Notes under the pieces: generated by a model | What the model was told of the DNA's origin: nothing | Databases searched by the model: none | Seen by the model: the letters and a program-made list of their open reading frames with translations, nothing else | Part shown: one piece after another, positions 35,036-43,832 of the stretch | Position numbering within the stretch: the stretch's first letter is position 1 | Layout: the number at the start of each line of letters is the position of its first letter | Program-made: the position numbers and the translations under genes | NCBI GenBank assembly: GCA_965216885.1 | Contig: OZ244209.1 | Coordinates: 2,356,001-2,420,000, forward strand | Length of the DNA: 64,000 bases | Direction of reading: 5' to 3' | Source: CAYNJG01 sp965216885 | Lineage (GTDB): Bacteria; Planctomycetota; Planctomycetia; Pirellulales; Pirellulaceae

Positions 35036-37248
35036 TGGAGTGCCCGACAACCGAAGATCTACGTTTGCTTTGTCGGGGCGGGCTCGACGCCAGCCTGGAA
35101 TCCCGACTGGTCGAACACCTCGACGATTGCCAGACGTGCCAGGACGCCATCGATCGACTCACGCCTTCGCTGTCCGACTCCGTAAAACTGCTATCGGAAG
35201 ACAGAGACGCGGGAGATTCCCATTTGCTGCAAGAGCGGTTGAAGGAACTAAAACTCGAACGTCCCTCACCCGAACCCGGCCAGCCACTCCAACACCAGGA
35301 CCTGCAACCCTGGATCAACGACGGCGACTCGCAGATTGGTTGTGTCGGGCATTACGATCTGATCCGCTGCATTGGACGCGGTGGCATGGGCGTCGTCTTT
35401 GAAGCACTCGATCGCGACCTGCAGCGCCCCGTGGCCCTCAAGATGATGGCGCCGGCACTCCTGGTGGATTCAACAAATAGCCAACGTTTTCTGCGCGAGG
35501 CACGTGCCGCGGCGGCCATTAATCACCCCTCCGTCGTAGCCATCTATGCGGTCTCAAAAACGCGGGACTTGCCGTACCTTGTCATGGAACTGGTTGATGG
35601 CCAATCACTCCAACAACGCCTGGACGCGAGCACAACGATCGACACCGAATCGCTCCTGGACATCGCGGCTCAGATCGCCGACGGCCTCGCCGCAGCGCAC
35701 CAACGGGGAGTCATCCACCGCGACATCAAGCCCGCGAACATCCTGATTCAACGCGGGACCGACACCGCCAAACTAACGGACTTTGGTCTTGCTCACACCG
35801 TATCCGAAAGCCCTCTTACCCAGACCGGGACGCTTCTGGGGACGCCCGAATATCTCGCCCCCGAACAGATAAGTAGTGGCCCGGTTGATCAACGTTGCGA
35901 TCTATTCAGTCTTGGCAGCGTCATTTACCACATGGCGGCCGGCGAGCCACCTTTCGGCGGTGACTCTGTCATGGATACGCTTCGCGAGGTGGCCTCGACG
36001 AACCCAATTCCACTGCAAGAACGAAATCAGGACATCCCGGATTGGCTTTCCCAACTCGTGCAACAACTGCACAGTCGAAGCCCTGCGGAACGCCCCAATG
36101 ATGCGGATGCGGTCGCCCATTGCCTGCGTACTCAGACCTGTGTTCAATCGACCACGCCCCAGGACCGCCCGACAGACGTCAGTGTTGGGGAACAACCAGC
36201 CGACCACTTGCCGGCAATTTCAACCATCACGTCCGTGCGACGAACCGAACAACCCCGCAAAACGAAATCGACGTTGGCAATCGTGGGTGCGGTGTTGGCA
36301 ATCATGCTTGCGGTCGCAGGCTATTCACTTTGGCCAGCGGAGGACGGCCCGCTGATCGTCGAATCCGGAGGCGAACTTCTCGAATGCATCGAAGAACACG
36401 ATGGCGACCTGGAAATTGAATTCGCGGGTGACGGTTTTCATGTACTCGGTCCGCTCGAAGTGGAGGGACGGACGGTGCAGATTACAGCAGAGGAGGGCAG
36501 TGAACCTGTTTTGGTCTTCCGAGTGCCTCACGACCAACACGGCATTCAGTGCCACGACGGCAGGCTGGAACTCGTTGGACTTGGAATCCAGATACTCGAA
36601 CTGGATCACGGCGCCGAGGACCTCGAGGACGAAGAGGAATTCGAGCACGATGAAGACGAGCTGGATGAGGACGACGAACTGGATGAAGACGAAGAGGTCG
36701 ATACGGAACCGGCCGTCCTCTGCGCAGAAGGCACACTCGTGCTAACCAATTGCGAAGTCACGTGCGGGAGGCGTCCCTGCATCGAATTGGTCGGATCAAA
36801 TGCCGTGTTGACTCAGACGCAGCTCGACAGCGAGACCCACAACATCATCGTTGCCACCAGTGTTTCGAACGTGCTCACCGTTAGGGAATGCGAGTTCGCC
36901 GCCGAGTCGGCAATCAGCTTGTCCGAACTCGCGAGTGCCACGTTGGAACTCAGCGATACCTTGTTCGAAGCCGACTTTGCAATCGAGCTTCAGCAAGACG
37001 CTTCTTTCACCGGCCAGACAACCATTCGCGCGATGGGAAATCAGTTTCATTGCGACGAGGCGATGATTTCGGTCTGGGACGCGGAACTGCCCGCAGATCC
37101 GACAACCGTGATCCAACAACTGCCGTTCGCCTGGACCGGCGGCGGCAACACAATTCCCGCCGTGGCCGTGCTCCTGGATCCGGAAGATGACTCAGGCCAG
37201 CGCATCATCAGTCGGTCGGCCTGGAAAGCTCGGCATGGGTCCCCCTGA
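35035..37248 (+). CDS. Anti-sigma zinc finger / Ser-Thr kinase / beta-helix sensor fusion
   Basis: A 737-residue membrane protein with three parts. Residues 1-45 carry the zinc anti-sigma signature HxxxCxxC (His28, Cys32, Cys35). The kinase domain is about 107-370: GRGGMG loop (114-119), Lys136, HRDIKPAN (228-235), DFG (249-251), GTPEYLAPE (269-277). One membrane span lies at about 413-432. The external part (440-737) has short repeated strands like a small beta-helix and an acidic tract near 527-560 (DEDELDEDDELDEDEE). The ATG at 35035 overlaps the sigma stop and has GAGG upstream. Likely it holds the sigma factor and releases it when the outer domain senses something; the mechanism is inferred. 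Confidence 0.88.
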   Translation: MECPTTEDLRLLCRGGLDASLESRLVEHLDDCQTCQDAIDRLTPSLSDSVKLLSEDRDAGDSHLLQERLKELKLERPSPEPGQPLQHQDLQPWINDGDSQIGCVGHYDLIRCIGRGGMGVVFEALDRDLQRPVALKMMAPALLVDSTNSQRFLREARAAAAINHPSVVAIYAVSKTRDLPYLVMELVDGQSLQQRLDASTTIDTESLLDIAAQIADGLAAAHQRGVIHRDIKPANILIQRGTDTAKLTDFGLAHTVSESPLTQTGTLLGTPEYLAPEQISSGPVDQRCDLFSLGSVIYHMAAGEPPFGGDSVMDTLREVASTNPIPLQERNQDIPDWLSQLVQQLHSRSPAERPNDADAVAHCLRTQTCVQSTTPQDRPTDVSVGEQPADHLPAISTITSVRRTEQPRKTKSTLAIVGAVLAIMLAVAGYSLWPAEDGPLIVESGGELLECIEEHDGDLEIEFAGDGFHVLGPLEVEGRTVQITAEEGSEPVLVFRVPHDQHGIQCHDGRLELVGLGIQILELDHGAEDLEDEEEFEHDEDELDEDDELDEDEEVDTEPAVLCAEGTLVLTNCEVTCGRRPCIELVGSNAVLTQTQLDSETHNIIVATSVSNVLTVRECEFAAESAISLSELASATLELSDTLFEADFAIELQQDASFTGQTTIRAMGNQFHCDEAMISVWDAELPADPTTVIQQLPFAWTGGGNTIPAVAVLLDPEDDSGQRIISRSAWKARHGSP

Positions 37249-37295
37249 AGCATTCGCTGGTAGAACGCGGCAAGGCGCGGTCGATTCACAACAAC

Positions 37296-37696
37296 GGGAG
37301 GGCGAGGCTCCTGCCGAGCCAATGGAATACAAAATCAACGCGACCTCACGGTTCGGCAGGAGCCTCACCCTCCCGGCCAACACCTCCACACACACGAATC
37401 TTCGCCCGAAATCAGAAAGGACGAACGCACCAAGACGAGGGCGAGACGCAACGACGGGAGGGCGAGGCTCCCGCCGAGCCCATGGAATACAAAATCAACG
37501 CGACCTCACGGTTCGGCAGGAGCCTCACCCTCCCGGCCAACATCTCCCGCACACACGAGTCTTCGTCCGAAATCAAGAAGACGAACGCACCAAGACGCGG
37601 GCGAGACGCAACAACGGGAGGGCGAGGCTCCTGCCGAGCCAATTGAATACAAAATCAACGCGACCTCACGGTTCGGCAGGAGCCTCACCCTCCCGG
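37296..37696. repeat. Tandem intergenic inverted repeats, cluster 2
   Basis: Three units with a 160-base period. Left arms at 37296-37320, 37456-37480 and 37616-37640; right arms at 37350-37376, 37510-37536 and 37670-37696. The arms match those at 27035-27721, but the loop reads CGCGACCTCA where cluster 1 has CTCGGGCCCA, and the unit spacer is different. It lies between the convergent ends of the kinase (37248) and the small membrane protein (37739). Confidence 0.9.
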
Positions 37697-37738
37697 CGCG
37701 CATACACCCGGGGTTCGACACGACGTACTGCCGCTTCG

Positions 37739-37936
37739 TCACTGCCCGCTCAACATCCGTTCGATGGCCTGAATCAACAACGCGAAAATCGCCGTCGCAA
37801 TCATCAGCAGCCCCCAGTTGATCGCCACCAATACATATCCGCCCATTTCGCTTGCCAAGAAAAGCCGGCGAACCGTCAGCAGTGCGGCGGTACTCATCAT
37901 CACGAACACGACGAGGTAAGTCATCAAGAACGACAT
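37739..37936 (-). CDS. Small membrane protein, two spans
   Basis: A 65-residue protein with two hydrophobic helices (about residues 4-21 and 32-56) joined by a short basic loop (RRLFLASEMGG). I start it at the ATG at 37936 because GGGAGG sits seven bases upstream; the frame extends to 37960. No family recognised. The strong ribosome site and the clean two-helix pattern make it a likely real gene. Confidence 0.75.
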   Translation of the reverse strand: MSFLMTYLVVFVMMSTAALLTVRRLFLASEMGGYVLVAINWGLLMIATAIFALLIQAIERMLSGQ

Positions 37937-38261
37937 GGCACAACCTCCCTTCGAATTCAATCGCAGTCAGCGGAACTGCTGACGAACGCAAATCCAAACT
38001 CTCCTTCCATACAGCAAGGTTCATGCCGCACGAATAACCCACGAGTCAACGCCGCCCGCGACACAAACGTGTGCGAATTCGCACGCCTGAAATTTCGTAG
38101 ATGTGCACACAGGGCACGAGACGGCAGTATCGTTTCCGCGTGAACGAACTCACAGCGATCTCTCTACATAAGGAGACCGCTGATCATTCTTCGACGTTAG
38201 CCTTCAGCGGGTTACATGAGCCCTCCCTCGCACGGAAGTGAAGGCGACTTTTCCGCGTCCG
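37937..38261. other. Intergenic region with a hairpin, no gene
   Basis: Should hold the promoter of the small membrane gene. AGCGATCTC (38154-38162) and GAGACCGCT (38173-38181) can pair with one mismatch, about 80 bases past the end of the DUF4465 gene, a possible weak terminator. Nothing else was recognised. Confidence 0.4.
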
Positions 38262-39992
38262 TCAGTTTTGACGCTTCCTTACACGCAAACCAAACGACAG
38301 GGTCATCGCTAACCCGAGCATAGACAGCCCTCCCGGTTCGGGCACCAGGCGAATGTTGTCGACGGCGACATAAGTCGGCGTGTTAATTCCCAGGCCCCCA
38401 GTATCCGTCGACGCAAACTGAAGCAAGATGGATCGAGAATCCGCGATCGCGGAGAGATCCACGGTCAGCCATTGGTCGGCCACAAAGTCCAGACTGTTGT
38501 CCATCGGCCGATAGTCGGCCAGCGGAATACTCACCGAGCCGACAAGGTTTCCCGTCCCGCCTGGCGAGTCGTAGCCGGCAAAGGCAACCTCAAACAGATC
38601 CGGATCGTCGCCCGTCGGTCCGCCAAACTGCCTGGCAAACGTGTCTCCGTTCAGCATGGACAACGCGGCGAAGGTCGTATTCGTGACATCGATCGAGCTA
38701 ACCCGCAAACCGGGAGGGACGTCAAAATAGCTGCCCGACAGATAGGCGACCGCATAGTTTTCGCCAGCTACCACGTTTCCATGTTCGTCCGCGCCGCCCC
38801 CAGCAAAGGAAGCGTACTGATTGCGGAACCCGGCCGTCGCCGTATTGGAAACATTGCTATACGCCCAACCTCCCCAGAAATCGAACGCCGGAAGAGAGTC
38901 TCCGTTGTAGCTGTTGCTGAATTGCAAGCCCATGGAAGACCATCCGTCACTGTTCGTAGTCCCCGAACCATCGTTGCCGTTGAAGTACGATCCGCCTCCC
39001 GCGTCACTGGCTGCGGTGAAGAGGGTGAGTTCTTCAAAGTCTACCACCGTCTGTGCGTTCGACCGTTGTGGAGCCCCGGCCAAAGCCAGACAAACGGCAA
39101 ACAGAATTCCGACCGAATTCACGCTGGCGACCGATGACAACCCCGAAGGGAACGTAGCCCTCTTGCGTCGTCGTGCCTGAACAAACAACAGGGACGCCAA
39201 CGCAAGCAGGACACCACCTGGTTCCGGTACCGTCGCGACACTGAGGACACCAACTCCCAATCCCTCGCCAAGCCGAAAATCGAAACCGCCCGAACTCGCG
39301 GTAGGCCACGCATCCAAAATGGGATTCCCCTGAGAATCAAAGAAGTCTCCACTTCCCGGAACATCAACCAATCGAACGAATTGAATATCCGACAAGTCGA
39401 TCAAACCTCCCATGACCGCCGCATCGCCGGTTAGTTCGCCCAAATCAAACGGCGTCCCAAACCCCGCGGCGTGTTTGCCCGCAAGGTTGTATACGTTCGT
39501 CATGTCGAAACTGGAAAAAGCTCCGCTACCGCTCGCCGGCATCGTATTCGACGAAACTGATGGAAACCGCGCGAAGTCCGTTCCGTTGGAAGAAACCTCA
39601 ACGTACGCCAGCTCCGCGAATAAATTATCAGCGCCACCAAAAACGAAACCGTTTTCGAACACGGCGAAATCCGGTCCGATATCGTCGGCGATCCCACCGG
39701 GGAACGTGACAGTAAGAAACCCTGGTTCGATTCCGGCTGCGATGTCCGTCGACGTGAGTTCCCCGAGACTGTTGAAGCCTCCCGTCTGATCGATCGCAGC
39801 GCTACCTACCGGAGCAAACTGTGTTCGAGAACCGTCGATATGATTCGCCCACTGCACGATCCTCACATCGTCCGCAGCGATCGCGGGATCAATCGCGTGC
39901 GACAGGTCCGTCGGACCCGAATAACTACCTGCCCATGCACAGGAAACGAAGAGGAGAGGGCATAGTGCGCCCCTGACAAAGAAGGAAACCAT
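38262..39992 (-). CDS. Fused exported protein: PEP-CTERM domain plus DUF4465
   Basis: A 576-residue protein. I start it at the ATG at 39992 with GGAG upstream; this gives the signal peptide MVSFFVRGALCPLLFVSCAWAG. Residues about 25-250 form a beta-rich surface domain of a type I do not name (GPDFAVFENGF, DIQFVRLVDVPGSG). At about 255 comes a complete PEP-CTERM tag (VPEPGG, hydrophobic, RRRKR). At about 290 a second signal-like stretch follows (VGILFAVCLALAG), then DUF4465 at about 314-545 (FEELTL, NQYASFAGG, GINTPTYVAVDN), and a second PEP-CTERM tag at the end. It looks like two genes joined in frame. A cobalamin riboswitch lies upstream, so the product probably serves B12 capture. Confidence 0.85.
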   Translation of the reverse strand: MVSFFVRGALCPLLFVSCAWAGSYSGPTDLSHAIDPAIAADDVRIVQWANHIDGSRTQFAPVGSAAIDQTGGFNSLGELTSTDIAAGIEPGFLTVTFPGGIADDIGPDFAVFENGFVFGGADNLFAELAYVEVSSNGTDFARFPSVSSNTMPASGSGAFSSFDMTNVYNLAGKHAAGFGTPFDLGELTGDAAVMGGLIDLSDIQFVRLVDVPGSGDFFDSQGNPILDAWPTASSGGFDFRLGEGLGVGVLSVATVPEPGGVLLALASLLFVQARRRKRATFPSGLSSVASVNSVGILFAVCLALAGAPQRSNAQTVVDFEELTLFTAASDAGGGSYFNGNDGSGTTNSDGWSSMGLQFSNSYNGDSLPAFDFWGGWAYSNVSNTATAGFRNQYASFAGGGADEHGNVVAGENYAVAYLSGSYFDVPPGLRVSSIDVTNTTFAALSMLNGDTFARQFGGPTGDDPDLFEVAFAGYDSPGGTGNLVGSVSIPLADYRPMDNSLDFVADQWLTVDLSAIADSRSILLQFASTDTGGLGINTPTYVAVDNIRLVPEPGGLSMLGLAMTLSFGLRVRKRQN

Positions 39993-40108
39993 GATGCTCC
40001 AACTTGCGTTCGACACTGCAGCCTGCGCGCAGACCGGGCACAATGCGTCCACGGACACGCGAAATTGATTCAGGTTGAGGCCGAATGCGAAAAAGTAAAT
40101 CACAATCT

Positions 40109-40127
40109 CAGCACGCGTTCGGTGCTG
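40109..40127 (-). terminator. Candidate hairpin in the riboswitch leader
   Basis: CAGCAC (40109-40114) and GTGCTG (40122-40127) form a perfect 6-bp stem with a 7-base loop, about 40 bases after the riboswitch on the transcript. A TTTTT stretch follows at about 40094-40090 on the minus strand. It could be the expression platform, but the T run is not adjacent. Confidence 0.35.
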
Positions 40128-40167
40128 CAACGACCGCTCCAGTCCAGGAGAGCACAAAGCCGTCTCA

Positions 40168-40390
40168 TCTTTGGTAGGTCTTCTGACTCGCCACTCTTAC
40201 TGTCGCTCCAGCCTTCTCGTTCGCCTGATGGCAAACAATGGCATCCAGAAGAAAACCGTCTGTTTTCGAATGGAGCGACGGCTGCGATCGTCTAAATCGC
40301 AAGTGGCACACAGCGGCCGGACCGTCCCGGAATTTCACCGGAGTTCCCTGTTCACGAGTGCGTTGAAAAACACAGCCTCGTCACCAAAGA
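40168..40390 (-). ncRNA. Cobalamin riboswitch
   Basis: Read on the minus strand, the region has the conserved cobalamin riboswitch parts in order: the closing stem arm TCTTTGGT (40390-40383), GAACAGGGAA, CCGGTGAAATTCCGG, the ACGGTCC..CGCTGT core, a long variable part, and the 3' box GAGTCAGAAGACCTACC running into ACCAAAGA (40175-40168), which pairs with the first arm. It ends 175 bases before the start of the fused DUF4465 protein gene. B12 binding would normally turn the gene off. Confidence 0.93.
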
Positions 40391-40397
40391 CGTCCCG

Positions 40398-40425
40398 ATC
40401 CTACTACCGACGAACGGGATGTCAA
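40398..40425 (-). promoter_or_regulatory. Promoter of the riboswitch transcript
   Basis: On the minus strand: TTGACA (40425-40420), 16-base spacer, TAGGAT (40403-40398). The -35 is a perfect match and the -10 matches 4 of 6. Transcription would begin just before the riboswitch's first arm. Confidence 0.7.
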
Positions 40426-40460
40426 GCTCCGAAGCGCCGGTTTCCCTACGGCTTTCCGAG

Positions 40461-41897
40461 CTAGTACCGATAGTCGGCGCCGTCGCGACTGAGCTGACAC
40501 TCCCGGTCGATCGCGTCCATCCGATCCAGCAGAAATTGCAACCGTTCAGTCTCAGCGTCGGCCAAATCCTGCTTCTCGTACGGGTCGCTGGACAGATCGT
40601 ACAGGCGCAATCGACCTTCAGGTCTGGCCTCGCGAAGCAGTTTCCAGTCACCGGATATGATCGCTTGCCCGTTCACGCCGCTGTGCAGCCGTCGATACCC
40701 AAAGTACAGCTCGCTCGGTCGCTTTTCGATTTCACCGCGAATCACGGGCATGAGATCCATGCCGTCAATCGGACGTTTGTTCTTCGCGGCAAACTTGTAG
40801 TCGACCAGCTTTGCAACCGTCGGAAAGTAGTCGACCGTCGAACTTCGGACGCTTGTCTTCTTACCGGCGGGAATCACTCCCGGCCAAACAGCACACGCCG
40901 GAACCAGCAAGCCGCCCTCGTACATGGTGTGCTTGTGACCTTTGAATGGTCCCGCCGACGCGACGCCTCTCTTGGCCAACTTATCCGCCGGGCCATTGTC
41001 GCTGCAGAAAAACACCACCGTTGAATCGGTCAAACCGAGCTCTTCGAGTTTCGCTCGCAATCGCCCAATCTGTTCATCCATGGCGGTGATACACCCGTAA
41101 AGGTTCTGTCGAGCCTTCCCGCGATCTTTATAGAGCTCACGATACTCCGGCCCGGCGACAACCGGTTCGTGGGGAGCGTGAAACCACACCGTCGCGAAGA
41201 AGGGTCGCTCCTTATGCCTTTCGATAAACGGTATGACGCGATCCATGATGATCCGGCTATCGTCACCGGCCATATTGTCGGTCACTTCCACGCCATCCTG
41301 CACGTACGGCGCGCCGCCCTTCCAGGGATCGCCCGGCTTGTTGCCCCAGCTGGACCAGTCGGCTGGCGTTACCGTCGGGTCCCATGTCGGTACGGCGCTG
41401 GTCGTGGCAAAGTACGTATCGAAACCGTGCTGCGACGGCGGCGAATAGAATCCCCGTGACCCCGCATCAGATTCTTTGACCCACCCTAAGTGCCACTTCC
41501 CGAAGAAGCCGGTTCGATAGCCCTTCGAGTTCAACATTTCGGCCAGCGTGATCTCGCCAACTCGCATGCCAGCGGTATGGGCCGCCAGCACACCGAATCG
41601 AAACGGATATCGCCCGGTGAGGCAACTGCCACGCGTCGGCGAACAGAGCGACGAAGATGCATAGAAGCGATCGAACCGCACTCCCTCGGCCGCCATGGCG
41701 TCAAGGTGCGGAGTATGAATGCGATCGTTGCCGTTGAAGCCCACATCGCCCCACCCCTGATCATCACTCATCAGCAGAATAACGTTTGGGGTGACCGGGG
41801 CGGGCTCAGCATCGGCAGCCCACATTTCATGGACGCCAACGCTCGAAAGCATCAACCCAATACAAATTCCGCAGCAGACAAGATGATGTTCGTTCAT
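40461..41897 (-). CDS. Exported sulfatase, Cys type
   Basis: A 478-residue sulfatase of family S1, hydrolysing sulfate esters. Signal peptide residues 1-28. Metal-binding Asp45-Asp46 lie in LMSDDQGWGDVGFNGN. The formylglycine site is CSPTRG with Cys85, matching CxPxR exactly. GKWHLGW follows at about 140, and a second metal site is in FFCSDNGPADKLAKRG. Length and features fit arylsulfatases acting on sulfated polysaccharides. It lies 82 bases after the sulfatase at 41980 on the same strand, so the two may be one transcript. It ends about 35 bases from the promoter of the riboswitch gene. Confidence 0.92.
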   Translation of the reverse strand: MNEHHLVCCGICIGLMLSSVGVHEMWAADAEPAPVTPNVILLMSDDQGWGDVGFNGNDRIHTPHLDAMAAEGVRFDRFYASSSLCSPTRGSCLTGRYPFRFGVLAAHTAGMRVGEITLAEMLNSKGYRTGFFGKWHLGWVKESDAGSRGFYSPPSQHGFDTYFATTSAVPTWDPTVTPADWSSWGNKPGDPWKGGAPYVQDGVEVTDNMAGDDSRIIMDRVIPFIERHKERPFFATVWFHAPHEPVVAGPEYRELYKDRGKARQNLYGCITAMDEQIGRLRAKLEELGLTDSTVVFFCSDNGPADKLAKRGVASAGPFKGHKHTMYEGGLLVPACAVWPGVIPAGKKTSVRSSTVDYFPTVAKLVDYKFAAKNKRPIDGMDLMPVIRGEIEKRPSELYFGYRRLHSGVNGQAIISGDWKLLREARPEGRLRLYDLSSDPYEKQDLADAETERLQFLLDRMDAIDRECQLSRDGADYRY

Positions 41898-41979
41898 CCA
41901 CGTATCGTATCAGCCCACTCGGCGTGGTGCGATGCAACGATTCCACCAGCAAAAGTACCAGCGTTCCGGACTGGCGTGC

Positions 41980-43668
41980 CTACTGAGGGCCCTTCCGCAC
42001 AAAGTCTCGCCACAGGTGGCTCTGCATCTGTCGTTTACATTTGGCCGTTTTGGCCGCGTGATCCAACTTCGCCTCCGTCCATTCCTCTTCCAACTCCTCG
42101 GTTCGAGCTGCCGCGTCCGCCGGGTCCTTGCGACGCAGGACTTCCAGCCCCTTGCGATACCGTTGTTCCCGGGTTCGCAGTTGCTCGTCCAGCCACTCGA
42201 AGTAGGCAGCGTACACGTCGGACATCCTTCCACCGTCGACCTGCTCGATGTATTGGTCAAGTTCCGCCAGCATCTGTTTGGCTCGGAGCGGTTCGCGTTC
42301 CGCCAGATCATGTTCTTCGCGATAGTCTACCGCCACGTTGAACAGCTTCGTTTCACCCGAATTCAAATGCCGCATCAGCTTGTAGTCGCCCTTGCGAAGT
42401 ACGCTTACCGGCGGATGGTAGTGGCAGGTGTAATGAAAGACCAAGCCTGGAGTTTCCCGACTAACACTTCCACGGTTCCCCTCAAACAGGACCGAGCGGA
42501 GACTCCCGCCATCCACCTCGCTCGGGAGCGACGCAGTACTGCCGGCCAGATCGTGCAACGTAGGCAATACATCCCATTGCACGACCGGAACGTCGCATTG
42601 CGATCCCTGCCGCACTCCCGGTCCGGAGACTACAAAAGGCACTCGCAGACCGCCCTCGAATGTCGAACGCTTCCCATGTCGTAGCGGACCGTTGAACTGT
42701 ACCCCCATGGCGTCCCGACGACCAAAGTCGCCGCCGTTGTCGGACGTGAAGATGACGTAGGTATTGTCAAACTGCCCCGTGGCACGCAACGTCTTCAGAA
42801 TCGCACCGAGGCTCGCGTCCGTTTCTTCCACCATCGCCGCGTATCGCCATTTCGCCATGTACCGAGCGTAGTCAGGATGATCGGAATCTATCTCTGGATT
42901 ACCCGCCGCTATCCAGCGAGCTCGTGCTCTCGCGATCGCCGCCGGGGATGCCTGGTGGGGAATATGCACGGCGTAGTGCGATAGCATCAGAAAGAAAGGC
43001 CGATTGCCCGCGTGTTCCTGAATGAATTCCACGGACCGTCGCGTCAGGTCAACGATGCGTTTTGGATTGTCATCTGGAATGGGAGTCTTCTGTTTGACGT
43101 CGATGTAAGAACCGTGTCCGTTTCCATTCGGCCCCTTGTCAAACTCATCGGTGACGTCGTAACCGGCATCGTCCATGCGGCGAACGCCCATGCCTTTGCC
43201 AAAATGAGCCGTCACGTAATTCTTGCCGGCGGCTTTCAAGACACTGGCCATCGAGATTTCATCATCCCAGCCTGAAGGTCGCTGCTTCTTCGCGAGCACA
43301 TCAAACACATTCCGAAACTGCAAACGCGCCGATGTCTGACCAAACTGAATGCTGATGCGTGACCCGGTACACGTTGGTGTCGGAGCATACCCGTTGCTGA
43401 ATCGCATCCCGTGGTTCGCCAACTGCTCGAGGGCCGGCGTGAGATGAAAGCCGCTTCGCGATTCGGGCTCTCCGTCCATCATTTGCACGGAAGTGTCGGC
43501 CCACCCCAGATCGTCGACGTAGAAGATGACGAAATTCGGACTCTCGCGGTCGCTCTCCGCGGCCAAAGCATAAGACGCGGCAAACGCGTAGGCTGCAAAA
43601 AACACGACCGGAAGCAATTGCCTGACAGTCGTCATCAGTCGCTCGAAAACCATTGGTATCTTGTCCAT
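41980..43668 (-). CDS. Exported sulfatase with altered active-site motif
   Basis: A 562-residue sulfatase-family protein. I start it at the ATG at 43668; the frame extends to 43809. Signal peptide about residues 15-37. VIFYVDDLGWADTSV gives the metal Asp residues. The modification site reads CTGSR (Cys100), where the usual motif has Pro or Ala at the third position and here has Gly. The C-terminal tail (about 510-562) is rich in charged helices, as in many planctomycete sulfatases (RRKDPADAAARTEELEEEWTEAKLDHAAKTAK). The Gly change may block conversion to formylglycine, so activity is in doubt. The substrate is unknown. Confidence 0.88.
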   Translation of the reverse strand: MDKIPMVFERLMTTVRQLLPVVFFAAYAFAASYALAAESDRESPNFVIFYVDDLGWADTSVQMMDGEPESRSGFHLTPALEQLANHGMRFSNGYAPTPTCTGSRISIQFGQTSARLQFRNVFDVLAKKQRPSGWDDEISMASVLKAAGKNYVTAHFGKGMGVRRMDDAGYDVTDEFDKGPNGNGHGSYIDVKQKTPIPDDNPKRIVDLTRRSVEFIQEHAGNRPFFLMLSHYAVHIPHQASPAAIARARARWIAAGNPEIDSDHPDYARYMAKWRYAAMVEETDASLGAILKTLRATGQFDNTYVIFTSDNGGDFGRRDAMGVQFNGPLRHGKRSTFEGGLRVPFVVSGPGVRQGSQCDVPVVQWDVLPTLHDLAGSTASLPSEVDGGSLRSVLFEGNRGSVSRETPGLVFHYTCHYHPPVSVLRKGDYKLMRHLNSGETKLFNVAVDYREEHDLAEREPLRAKQMLAELDQYIEQVDGGRMSDVYAAYFEWLDEQLRTREQRYRKGLEVLRRKDPADAAARTEELEEEWTEAKLDHAAKTAKCKRQMQSHLWRDFVRKGPQ

Positions 43669-43832
43669 CGTTAATGATCTTCTCTCGATTGATTCATCGT
43701 ACCCAGTTGGCGAATCGGCCGTCGCTTGGTCCACGGTGACGCGGAACTGCCAGCCACCACCATCGCCCTCCAGCTTGAGGTATAACCTAACGCACTGCAC
43801 ACACGACAACTCGAAGTTCCGGAAAGAAACCT

